Below are positions 1-6,885 of a stretch of DNA of 16,907 nucleotides, in pieces. The position numbers were made by a program, and so were the translations under genes. Position 1 is the stretch's first letter. Each line of letters begins with the position of its first letter. The notes under the pieces are model-generated. The model was given only the letters and a program-made list of their open reading frames with translations, had not been told where the DNA came from and made no database searches. The DNA is from an uncultured Granulosicoccus sp. (GTDB taxonomy: Bacteria > Pseudomonadota > Gammaproteobacteria > Granulosicoccales > Granulosicoccaceae): the NCBI GenBank assembly GCA_937924505.1, contig CALDSR010000032.1, positions 1 through 16,907 of the forward strand, given 5' to 3'.

Positions 1-1
1 G

Positions 2-115
2 TTCCGCAGTTCCACAATCTTTTATTCGAAGCTGCACACACCGCAAGCCTTCGTTAAGGAATGCTGGCAGATATTGAGTGGAATCGACTATGAGATAAAA
101 ACGATCGAGCATTAG
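2..115 (+). CDS. 3' end of an unidentified gene (partial)
   Basis: An open frame enters from the left edge and runs 37 codons to a TAG, reading ...[15 protein letters not shown]... and ending in IKTIEH. The composition (aromatic, charged, no low complexity) is protein-like, but the piece is too short to assign to a family. Its stop overlaps by two bases the stop of the thiG remnant on the opposite strand, so the two are convergent. It could be the C-terminus of a real gene or a chance open frame; no function is proposed. Confidence 0.35.
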   Translation, partial: FRSSTIFYSKLHTPQAFVKECWQILSGIDYEIKTIEH

Positions 116-342
116 CTGTTCCAGAAGGGTGTGCCGATTACCGGTGTAGACGGCGTAGCCATGTCACGAGCGGGAATAGCGTTAGCACGTGAAGCCTTGA
201 AGCCTGATTCAATAGCAAGAGCCATGGCGCTTGCCATGGCGACGGGGTCGCCAGCCTTTGCAATGGCTGTATTGAGCAATACCGCATCGTAGCCCATCTC
301 CATGAACACGATGGCGTTATCGCCTGTCACTTGTTTGGCCAT
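112..342 (-). pseudogene. thiG: thiG remnant: C-terminal ~70 codons of thiazole synthase
   Basis: ThiG forms the thiazole phosphate moiety of thiamine from 1-deoxy-xylulose 5-phosphate, dehydroglycine and ThiS-thiocarboxylate; the enzyme is about 260 residues long. Here only the end is present: [20 protein letters not shown], which matches the conserved phosphate-binding end of the ThiG barrel, followed by an alanine-rich helix and a tail with [10 protein letters not shown]. The TIM barrel, including the Schiff-base lysine, is missing. The frame has an ATG (MAKQV...) that overlaps the 3' end of thiD, so the fragment could be translated but could not be an active enzyme. The most likely origin is a deletion that joined the thiG 3' end to the end of thiD. 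The family match is clear; the deletion is inferred. Confidence 0.8.
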
Positions 343-1179
343 TGGGCATGGAAATGATGCACCGGGCCATGACCTTTCCCGATGCTTAGCTTGTCCGCGG
401 CACTGATAGCCTGATGGACATAGCTGGTTGCATTAGCGACAGAGTCCGTGAGATTAAAACCCTTGACCAAACCTGCAGCAATTGCCGATGACAAGGTACA
501 ACCGGTACCGTGAGTATTTTTTGTATCGATTCGTGTGAATTCGAATAATTTGACCGCAGCTTCATGCACCAACACATCAGAGCTTTGTCTGGATTCGAGA
601 TGTCCACCCTTCAGTAGCACGGAATTACCCGTCAGGGTGCTGAGCTGTCTGGCGCGTTGTTCAATGTCGGCAATGAGTTCCGCTTCTTCTAGACCAAGAA
701 GGATGGCCGCTTCTGGAATATTGGGCGTCAACAGGGTTGCCAACGGGCAAAGTATGTCTCGAAGTGCCGACAAAGCATCATCACTAAGTAACTTGTCACC
801 GCTTTTCGCAACCATCACAGGGTCCAGAACGACAGGTATGGTCGGGTATTCTCGAAGCACGGTTGCGACAGCTTCGATGACAGCTGAATTTGACAACATG
901 CCGATTTTTATCGCACATACATCAAGATCATCCAACACAGTTATGAATCTGATCGATAACAAACTGAGGTGGTACATCGTGAATAGCGCTAACCGTTTGC
1001 GTGTTCTGAGCCGTTAGAGCAGTAATGACGCTGGCGCCGTAGCCACCCAGTGCGCTGAAGGTCTTGATATCGGCCCGAATGCCGACACCGCCGCAGGAAT
1101 CGGAACCCGCGATGGTCAAGGCAATCGGGGTATTGTCTGGGTTTGCCAGCTTGCTGGCAGATTGCGCATCCTCGTTCAT
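327..1179 (-). pseudogene. thiD: thiD, HMP/HMP-P kinase, broken by a one-base frameshift
   Basis: ThiD phosphorylates hydroxymethylpyrimidine and its monophosphate in thiamine synthesis and salvage. The first part (1179 down to 928) reads TIAGSDSCGGVGIRADIKTF and ITALTAQNT, typical of the ThiD N-terminus, and then hits a TGA. The rest continues in another frame from about 935: KIGML, LDPVMVAKSGD, LLTPNIPEA, and the GTGCTLSSA motif with the catalytic cysteine, ending [12 protein letters not shown] as in full-length ThiD. Removing one base near 936 restores a continuous protein whose spacing between PPQFV and KIGM equals that of E. coli ThiD. Both halves are well conserved, so the lesion is recent or is a sequencing error. 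The ATG at 1179 has a GGAG seven bases upstream. A TPP riboswitch lies in the leader. Confidence 0.88.
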
Positions 1180-1253
1180 CCTCTACTCCGTTGGTTTTAA
1201 CCGGATTCAAGGAATGCAAACAGGGCGTTGGGTGTGGATTTCGCCTGGCTTGA

Positions 1254-1350
1254 GTCCCTTCGTCGGCATTATCCGCATCAGGTTCATCGGGATCGCGCAA
1301 TGTTTGCGTCATCTCAGCATGCAACCGGTCCGGTTGCCAGCACCCCGTCA
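1254..1350 (-). promoter_or_regulatory. TPP riboswitch (THI element)
   Basis: On the minus strand the sequence has all the conserved blocks of the thiamine pyrophosphate riboswitch in order: the closing stem start GACGGGGTGC (1350-1341), the pyrimidine-sensing CTGAGATGA (1317-1309), a variable P3a hairpin, then GATGAACCTGAT (1288-1277) followed by GCGGATAATGCC, and the closing GAAGGGAC. In gammaproteobacteria this class usually lowers translation or transcription of thiamine genes when TPP is high. It sits about 75 nt upstream of the thiD start and points at it. The aptamer looks intact although the genes it controls are broken. No intrinsic terminator was obvious between it and thiD, so control may act on translation through the GGAG site. 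Confidence 0.95.
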
Positions 1351-1442
1351 AGAATGAATACGATATCACATAGCTAGCCAAATCTCAGTGACTTGACTAC
1401 TGAACCACCAGGCGAAATAGATAGATTTGATCGTTCTACTTT

Positions 1443-1775
1443 CTAGAAATCGTTGTCAATGGTATCGGTCCTTGCGCAACGATACCCAACAACACAGGAG
1501 AAGACATCTTTAGTTCTCCAAGCGGAGACAACCGGCCGTTCAACAAACGACTGGCAGCTGCCAGCAGACGCATACACCAGGCTGCTCGCACCTAGAAACC
1601 CACGCAAAAACACTTTTCCTTGTTCGTCAGCAAGATCTTGAAGCTCCTGACATTGATAGTCTCTCGTATTAATGCCAGTGCGCGAACCTCCAGTTTCGAA
1701 CACACACGCAGCACACAACAACAATGTCAAAACTGCTGTTACGGACAATTTGGCAAATCTGAGGCTAATGTACAT
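1443..1775 (-). CDS. small cysteine-rich lipoprotein, function unknown
   Basis: The product is 110 residues. Residues 1-23 form a lipoprotein-like signal: basic start with R6/K9, hydrophobic stretch VTAVLTLLL, then CAAC, with C24 as the probable lipidated cysteine. The box is slightly unusual because position -3 is Cys rather than Leu. The mature part has four further cysteines (C42, C74, C94, C100), the last two in a SCVVGYRC segment after AWRTKDV, which suggests two disulfides in the periplasm. I recall similar short conserved proteins of unknown role in proteobacteria, but cannot name a family with certainty. No strong ribosome-binding site precedes the ATG. It stands alone, with a TATAAT-like box on its strand at 1920-1915, which is rather far upstream. 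Confidence 0.6.
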   Translation of the reverse strand: MYISLRFAKLSVTAVLTLLLCAACVFETGGSRTGINTRDYQCQELQDLADEQGKVFLRGFLGASSLVYASAGSCQSFVERPVVSAWRTKDVFSCVVGYRCARTDTIDNDF

Positions 1776-1987
1776 ATTCGTTCGTTCGCTAGAAATAACA
1801 AAAATTCAGGTAAACCCGCACCAAATGACCAATTTGCAACTTCAATTACAATCTTTGGTATCCCATCAATCTCTTTATTATGGGGGACAGATCTCTGCAG
1901 GTACTTTACCGAAAATTATAGACTCTAAATCAAAAAGTATTCACATTGGCTGCTCTCCTTTGCACGAGATCATGTTTTTGCGCTCCA

Positions 1988-2224
1988 CTACGGATTGGAC
2001 GACGCCAGTCTGATACTCATCCGAGACGACACTTCGCCAACATTGCGTAATTGAATTGGCGTCTGGACACCAACATCCAGAAATTTTCCCTTCATCCGTC
2101 GAATTAGCTCCTGAACCTGCTTTAAGCTCTTCCACCTATCAAATCTGGTGAGTGCGTCGGGCAACGTCCGATCGGAGAACGGCAGTTTCCCACCAGGCGT
2201 AGATTCAGATTGTGTTTCGCTCAA
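1988..2224 (-). CDS. doubtful small ORF, 78 residues, not recognised
   Basis: A frame begins at a TTG (2224) with an AAGGGA sequence about eight bases upstream and encodes a polar protein with a helical middle (RFDRWKSLKQVQELIRRMKG). No family is recognised. Codon usage does not clearly separate it from chance, and shorter overlapping frames exist on both strands. It may be a small unknown gene or a fragment of a decayed one. The flanks 1776-1987 and 2225-2492 contain no other frame I would call; they are more AT-rich and likely hold promoters. Confidence 0.25.
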   Translation of the reverse strand: MSETQSESTPGGKLPFSDRTLPDALTRFDRWKSLKQVQELIRRMKGKFLDVGVQTPIQLRNVGEVSSRMSIRLASSNP

Positions 2225-2492
2225 GCGGCCATCCCTTCCCGCCTAACTGACAGGTACTAGCCACATCAAGCTGCAATATAAATAGAGCAATATATAGGTA
2301 ATAAGAGTATGATTCGCACATTGGAACGTAGTTCCGATCCTCTCTCGAGCCTGAACTCTCGCAAGTTTATCGGCAACGCCTCTACCTGACACCTTTTCAA
2401 CTTTCCGTTTGGATTGTTGACCTGCAGGCGCTCGCCTTTTCTTTTTAGAGCGAGATATAGCTTTGTGTCTAACAAGCAGTGAGACACTCATC

Positions 2493-3149
2493 ATGACAAG
2501 CAAAGAAGCCGCGCTTAACAAAGAACAGCCTTCAATACTGTCGTTTTTAAACGACATTCCCAACCTGTGCTCACTAGCTGGGTTGGCCTGTACGTTATCA
2601 GCGATCTATTTCAGCATAACGGGTATCTTTTACGCTGCAATGATCGGCATGGTTTGGGCAGTCGCCTTCGACTGGGCAGACGGTTTGATCGCGAGAAGAT
2701 TAAAAGGCCGCACAGGTAATGGCATGAAATTCGGTGGGCAGCTTGACGTGCTGATCGATATTGTCAGCTATGGCGTTACCCCAGCGATATTGTTGATAAG
2801 TTACGGACAATTCAAACCCATCTATCTGATTGGCGCATTTATCATGCTATCGGCGGGTGTACTGCGTCTGAGCTATTTCTCCATTTTTGGTCTTGCAGGG
2901 GGCTCAAGATACCGAGGCCTTGCAATAGATAACAACAATCTGGCTTTGGTGTTTATCTTTTTATTCGAAAGTTATTTCAATTCGGGCACCTTCAGCATCA
3001 TTCTTTACATTAGCTGTGTATCACTTGCGATTTTAAATGTATCAAATATCAGCACACCAAAACTTTCTGGCAATCCGGTGAATGTGTACCTGCTTGCCTT
3101 TTACACACTAGCAACAAGCTTTATCTACAGCTGGAAACTTTTTTCCTGA
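2493..3149 (+). CDS. CDP-alcohol phosphatidyltransferase family membrane enzyme
   Basis: A 218-residue integral membrane protein. It carries the class signature D60-x2-D63-G64-x2-A67-R68 ... G81-x3-D85-x3-D89, whose aspartates bind the metal and CDP in this superfamily (PssA, PgsA, phosphatidylinositol and phosphatidylcholine synthases). Several hydrophobic helices precede and follow it. The spacing between AR and the G is 12 residues instead of the usual 8-9, with an RTGNGM-like extension. NDIPNL near the N-terminus resembles the start of PssA-type enzymes. The ATG at 2493 is chosen over a TTG at 2463, which would add a non-conserved tail; the ribosome site is weak. The next gene is a cytidylyltransferase 63 bp downstream. 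The pair suggests transfer of a phospho-alcohol from a CDP-activated donor. The substrate (serine, glycerol, choline, another polyol or a phosphonate) cannot be read from the sequence. Confidence 0.85.
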   Translation: MTSKEAALNKEQPSILSFLNDIPNLCSLAGLACTLSAIYFSITGIFYAAMIGMVWAVAFDWADGLIARRLKGRTGNGMKFGGQLDVLIDIVSYGVTPAILLISYGQFKPIYLIGAFIMLSAGVLRLSYFSIFGLAGGSRYRGLAIDNNNLALVFIFLFESYFNSGTFSIILYISCVSLAILNVSNISTPKLSGNPVNVYLLAFYTLATSFIYSWKLFS

Positions 3150-3212
3150 CGGCCATGCATTGCACAATGAATGCTGACCGTTCCGCTTTTTATTTTATGG
3201 AACGATACAAAT

Positions 3213-3674
3213 ATGCTTGTCTATACGGTTGGTACGTTCGATATGCTGCATGTAGGTCATCTTGCACTGCTGGAAAAATGCCGCGCGCTAGGTGATGAAG
3301 TGGTTGTAGGGGTCGCGTCCGACGACGTTGTCGCATCCTACAAACCCAACATCCCGATAATTCCATTGAATCAACGAACAGAAATGCTAGAAGCGCTACG
3401 GTGCGTCGATCGAGTTCATCCCTACTACAAATTGGAATATGTATCAGCCTGCAAAGAGCTTGATGTCGATATATTTGTGGTCGGAGAAGATTGGGGGCGC
3501 AAACCTCACAACATCAATGTGGAGTCTTACCTGGCGCAGGAAGGGAAGAAAGTCATTCAAGTACTCTACAACCCTCGAACTTCTTCTACGGCCATAAAAA
3601 AAGATGTGATGACCCAGAGATGCCTATGCGCTCAGACTGATCCTCAGCTGGAAATTGCCGCTAACGTCGTGTAA
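3213..3674 (+). CDS. HxGH-family cytidylyltransferase (glycerol-3-phosphate cytidylyltransferase-like)
   Basis: A 153-residue nucleotidyltransferase with the Rossmann-like start VYTVGTFDMLHVGH, in which H13 and H16 form the HxGH nucleotide-binding motif. GVASDDVV and the C-terminal RTSSTAIK follow, the latter matching the RTxGxST-type signature of TagD, Ect and related CTP transferases. VGEDWGRK lies between them. The family condenses CTP with a phospho-alcohol (glycerol 3-phosphate, phosphoethanolamine, phosphocholine and others) to give a CDP-alcohol. The ATG at 3213 is chosen because it starts directly at the conserved fold; a frame start at 3171 has no ribosome site and adds 14 unconserved residues. 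It is about 20 residues longer than TagD at the C-terminus. It follows a CDP-alcohol transferase, so it probably makes a CDP-substrate in the same pathway; the real substrate is unknown. Confidence 0.85.
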   Translation: MLVYTVGTFDMLHVGHLALLEKCRALGDEVVVGVASDDVVASYKPNIPIIPLNQRTEMLEALRCVDRVHPYYKLEYVSACKELDVDIFVVGEDWGRKPHNINVESYLAQEGKKVIQVLYNPRTSSTAIKKDVMTQRCLCAQTDPQLEIAANVV

Positions 3675-3706
3675 TCGAATTGTCAGGTAAGCTCACGAAT
3701 ATCTTT

Positions 3707-4342
3707 CTAGCGACTGTCGTGTGCTATTTCTCGTTCCAGCACGAGTTCGTCATTCAAGGTCACTCGCCATGCCCAGAATGTTGAAGATCCAGACACGGTC
3801 GGCGCCATGTCAACGGATATCGGCAAGCCTCGCTCCCGGCCGGCAAACAACGCCACTTCGCTCGCCTGAATCCGAATACCTCGCCGGCCGGTCGCTTCAG
3901 TGAGCCACAGAAAATGCTGCCCTTCAGAACCGGATTTGAGTTCAGACAAACCGGTAAACGTACCCCGTACTTCGACCGATTCAGCGACGATTGGCACGCC
4001 GCTCGTCTGTTCAGATTCACCACTGTAAAAAAAGAACAGCCCCGCAACCAACATTAAAATCGGGAGCGCGGTAAGGATAGAGTGAATCGGATTTTTCTTG
4101 TCCGGTGTGTATTCGCCCGGCGTTATCTCTTTTTCCGGAATATGAAAACGTTTCGACTTTGACGAACCAGATACGGACTTGAGCGTCTTTGAGGATGAGG
4201 CCGCAAACTCCGATGATTGATTGAACTTGGCTAGAGCGGCCTGATCTTTCTGCCGAGCATCATCATTGAGCTTTGTGCGCCGACCAGCATTGCCAGTGCC
4301 AGTGCCATTACCAATGCCAGAGTCAAAGGTGCGTTTACTCAA
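3707..4342 (-). CDS. single-pass membrane protein of unknown function
   Basis: A 211-residue product. Residues 1-82 are polar, rich in Ser, Lys, Gly and Asn (GNGTGTGN near the start), and probably disordered in the cytoplasm. Residues ~86-106 are one hydrophobic segment (ILTALPILMLVAGLFFFY) preceded by DKK, so the C-terminal ~100 residues should lie in the periplasm, where they form a compact, probably beta-rich part (VEVRGTFTGL, HFLWLTEATGRRGIRI, FWAWRVTLND). No family is recognised. The start is a TTG supported by AGGTGA eight bases upstream; that site overlaps the stop of the small upstream ORF (4349-4522), so translation may be coupled. It is convergent with the cytidylyltransferase gene, 32 bp apart. 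Confidence 0.65.
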   Translation of the reverse strand: MSKRTFDSGIGNGTGTGNAGRRTKLNDDARQKDQAALAKFNQSSEFAASSSKTLKSVSGSSKSKRFHIPEKEITPGEYTPDKKNPIHSILTALPILMLVAGLFFFYSGESEQTSGVPIVAESVEVRGTFTGLSELKSGSEGQHFLWLTEATGRRGIRIQASEVALFAGRERGLPISVDMAPTVSGSSTFWAWRVTLNDELVLEREIAHDSR

Positions 4343-4348
4343 TGTTCA

Positions 4349-4522
4349 TCACCTGGGTACGCACTGGTCTAAAACGTTGAAAAATATAAAACCTGCTCCC
4401 ACTGCCACCACGCACAGTCCCTCACTGAGCGGAGCGGGTTGCCAATATCGCCGCAGAACCTCACCCGTTGGCTGTCCAGACCCAGTACGGGTAATCAAAT
4501 CGTTGATATTCTGCTTAGGCAT
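4349..4522 (-). pseudogene. N-terminal remnant of a Rieske ring-hydroxylating oxygenase
   Basis: This 57-codon ORF starts MPKQNINDLITRTGSG and continues QPTGEVLRRYWQPAPLSEGL. That is close to the start shared by phthalate-4,5-dioxygenase-type Rieske oxygenases (the NELLTRTGPGTPMGELLRRYWQPVALSEEL type, from memory). After about 36 residues the similarity stops and a short hydrophobic tail ends in TGA. The Rieske iron-sulfur centre (CxH...CxxH) and the catalytic domain are absent. I read it as the stub left by a deletion, joined to unrelated sequence. It directly precedes the unknown membrane-protein gene and its stop overlaps that gene's ribosome-binding site. The resemblance was judged by eye only. 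Confidence 0.5.
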
Positions 4523-4885
4523 AATGTGTTTACGTTACTGCTTCAATGCATTGCACTTCATAATCAGTCGAGTAAAACTTGAAACCTGTGTAAATCTCGC
4601 TTAAGACCATTACTGATTAGAACCTGATTCCTGACGTCTCCAGCAGGGGCGAGATCGCCCTGATCAGCAACCGCTGGACAACTTTACAGAATTCACGGAA
4701 TTGATTCAAACTGGCGCCACGCGGGGTCGCCCAACTACGTCACAGTCTGCCGTCGACAAATTGAAATCAGGCGATCCAACCACGCCATTGCCAGCATCAT
4801 TTTTGTAGGATTACGGAATCATGCCGCCAGTTCTCTATAAGTTTTTTAATGTATATCCCTGATTTTCTTATTGACTACCTATAAA
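4523..4885. other. ~360 bp without a recognised gene
   Basis: Both strands were read. There are short open frames without convincing starts, for example a + frame ending at a TAG near 4810 that reads TRGRPTTSQSAVDKLKSGDP. Nothing matches a family I know, and no terminator, tRNA or long repeat was found. The stretch from about 4840 to 4885 is AT-rich and forms the 3' flank of the kinase gene that ends at 4886. It may contain more debris of the decayed oxygenase locus, but I cannot show that. Confidence 0.5.
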
Positions 4886-5890
4886 TTACTTATTAATGAA
4901 TCTCTGAATTTTCTCAAGCTGCCGACGCGCGTCTTCAATATTACTCTCACTGCCAAGCTCGTGACCGAAGTCTTTCAGATTGCGCATTTCAAAGGCAATA
5001 TTCGACAAATCCCGGATAACAACAAACTTGTCGATCAAGGATCGGTCAGGTTCAGCGATCGGCCGAATGGATTCGTAGCCTTCGACAAAAGCTGACCATC
5101 GCGCGGCCCGCTGTTCTCCCATACAGACGCCCCACTTGAATGTAGCCAGGTCATACACCCGGTAACCGTATGCGCATTCTTCGAAATCAAAATGTGTCAC
5201 TTTACCTTCATGCAAATGCAAGTTATAGCCATGAAGATCGCCATGGCATAAACCTGTATCGACTAAATTTTCAGGCACCGCTTTTACGCTCAATAGAGCT
5301 TCTTGCGCAATTTTTTCGATGGCCATCAGATCATCCGGTCGATGCGCGATATGTGCCCGGATTACAGCCATGGAATCTTCCAACAAGCTTTGCAAATCGA
5401 GATGCGCGCGTTCATGTGATGCTTTGAAACCATTCGAGATCAAATGCATTTGCGCAACCGACTCACCCACCAAGCGGCTATTTTCCAAGGGTTCATAGCT
5501 CGGTGGCTCACCATCTGCGAAAGATGTCAGCAGGACACATCGCTGCCCTTCGGGCGCGGCGATTTCAGTCAGGTAGCCTCCTGATTTACGCACTATCGGA
5601 TAAGCCACAGGGAAACCCTGATCATGCAGATAATTCAAGGCTTCAGCTTCAAATTCAATAGCCTCGCGCGGAAAAGAATTACAGCGATATACGCGTAAGG
5701 AATAATACGTGTCGGCGCAGCGAACGCGATACGTGTCGTTAGCTCCGCGTTCCCAGAAAATGCAGTCCTGAGGGCTTTCAACGCAATAGTCCGCGACGAC
5801 TTCATCCAATAGCGCTTTGGCGCTGATGGTTGAATAACTACAGGGAAGTTCTGGAAGCATGAATGGGCTTGGCTCTGATTGATCCTGCAT
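4886..5890 (-). CDS. phosphotransferase of the aminoglycoside phosphotransferase (APH) fold
   Basis: A 334-residue kinase-fold protein. The catalytic loop is H216-G-D218-L-H-G-Y-N223, with the Brenner-type Asp base and metal-binding Asn. The metal-binding Asp follows in HFD235FEE. The N-lobe has SLRVYRCNSFPREAIEFEAEAL, where an ATP-contacting basic residue and the helix glutamate would sit. This layout is that of the APH/ChoK group that includes stress kinase SrkA (YihE) and type II homoserine kinase. The phosphorylated substrate could be a protein or a small molecule; the sequence does not decide. It follows yicC on the same strand after 48 bp and may be cotranscribed. The ATG at 5890 has only a weak GAG ribosome site; M11 is an alternative start. 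Confidence 0.82.
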   Translation of the reverse strand: MQDQSEPSPFMLPELPCSYSTISAKALLDEVVADYCVESPQDCIFWERGANDTYRVRCADTYYSLRVYRCNSFPREAIEFEAEALNYLHDQGFPVAYPIVRKSGGYLTEIAAPEGQRCVLLTSFADGEPPSYEPLENSRLVGESVAQMHLISNGFKASHERAHLDLQSLLEDSMAVIRAHIAHRPDDLMAIEKIAQEALLSVKAVPENLVDTGLCHGDLHGYNLHLHEGKVTHFDFEECAYGYRVYDLATFKWGVCMGEQRAARWSAFVEGYESIRPIAEPDRSLIDKFVVIRDLSNIAFEMRNLKDFGHELGSESNIEDARRQLEKIQRFINK

Positions 5891-5938
5891 TGCTCAAAAA
5901 CACTGCGCATAGCCTACTGCCAGCTTTAAACTCAATAA

Positions 5939-6805
5939 TCATTCTATGTTTTGTATCTGCTCGCGCATCTGCTCGATCAAGACTTTGATTTCAACACTCG
6001 CACCGGTAGTGTCGCTATCGTTCGCTTTGGAGCCTAGTGTGTTGGCCTCGCGATTGAATTCTTGCATCAAAAAGTCCAGACGCCTGCCCACAGGCTCCTG
6101 CCGCTTGAGCACCTTGCCCATTTCGACAACATGATTCTCAAGCCGATCAAGCTCTTCGTCTATATCCAAACGCTGCGCAAGGTACACCAGCTCCTGCTCG
6201 ACACGACCTGCATCATGTTCTGTGTCAAGTTCAGCCAGCTTCGCGTGCAAGCGTTCTTTTTGCCGGGCTACAACGGCAGGACGCAGCTTCCTGACTATGA
6301 CAACTTGTTCGGTGATTTTCTGCAGGCGCTCAGTCAACAAGTTTGCCGTCAGTTTGCCCTCACGTTCACGTGTGGCAACAAAGTCTGACAAGGCGTTATC
6401 GAATGCCAGCAATGTGGTCACCGCGAGCGCTTCGACTCTGTCCTCTTTTTGCGTCAATACACCGGGCCATTGCAGCAAACGCAAGGGGTCAATTGCCGAC
6501 CTGCCTTCCGCCAATTTAGCTGCCGCATTGGCAGCGGTGGCCACCGTCTTCAGAAGTGCATCATTGACGTGCAGGCTCGGCGTATCCTGTGGTGTGGTCA
6601 GCAGGCGAAGACTCGCTTCGACCTTGCCCCGAAATACCACACTGCCAAGACGCTTTCGCAACTCGCTTTCGATCGTGCGTAACTCGTCAGGCAGTCGAAT
6701 CGACACATCAAGATAGCGGTGGTTAACCGAGCGTAATTCCCAGGCTAGAACACCAAAATCCGACTCTGACTCGAAACGACCGAATGCCGTCATGCTGCGT
6801 AACAT
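5939..6805 (-). CDS. yicC: YicC family endoribonuclease
   Basis: 288 residues, the normal length for the YicC/YloC family. The N-terminus [10 protein letters not shown] and [20 protein letters not shown] are hallmark YicC_N sequences. The C-terminus has [34 protein letters not shown] and ending [17 protein letters not shown], the conserved DUF1732 part that carries the metal-binding acidic residues. YicC proteins are reported to be endoribonucleases that cut small RNAs in E. coli. The ATG at 6805 has GAGGAG nine bases upstream. It is divergent from rph with about 80 bp between the two starts, so the two share a promoter region; this head-to-head arrangement is common in gammaproteobacteria. 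Confidence 0.95.
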   Translation of the reverse strand: MLRSMTAFGRFESESDFGVLAWELRSVNHRYLDVSIRLPDELRTIESELRKRLGSVVFRGKVEASLRLLTTPQDTPSLHVNDALLKTVATAANAAAKLAEGRSAIDPLRLLQWPGVLTQKEDRVEALAVTTLLAFDNALSDFVATREREGKLTANLLTERLQKITEQVVIVRKLRPAVVARQKERLHAKLAELDTEHDAGRVEQELVYLAQRLDIDEELDRLENHVVEMGKVLKRQEPVGRRLDFLMQEFNREANTLGSKANDSDTTGASVEIKVLIEQMREQIQNIE

Positions 6806-6885
6806 GTGTGAATTCTCCTCATAGAGGCCTGCGGGATGCTAAGGGTATATACTCTGCCGCCCACTCCGAGGCACCTTTTACCGAC

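Noticed and set aside
535..1017. 160-codon plus-strand frame across the thiD region
   Set aside because: Antisense to conserved ThiD motifs, Ser-rich and without family resemblance; a shadow frame.
989..1381. 130-codon minus frame covering the TPP riboswitch and the thiD 5' end
   Set aside because: The frame runs through the aptamer structure and the thiD start in a different frame; the RNA element explains the sequence conservation.
2243..2563. 106-codon minus frame with a basic stretch (RSKKKRR)
   Set aside because: It overlaps the start of the CDP-alcohol transferase gene, matches no family, and its ends are unconvincing.
6846..6853. TATACT box before rph
   Set aside because: The -10 is good but no acceptable -35 lies 16-18 bp upstream, so it is noted under rph and not listed as a promoter.
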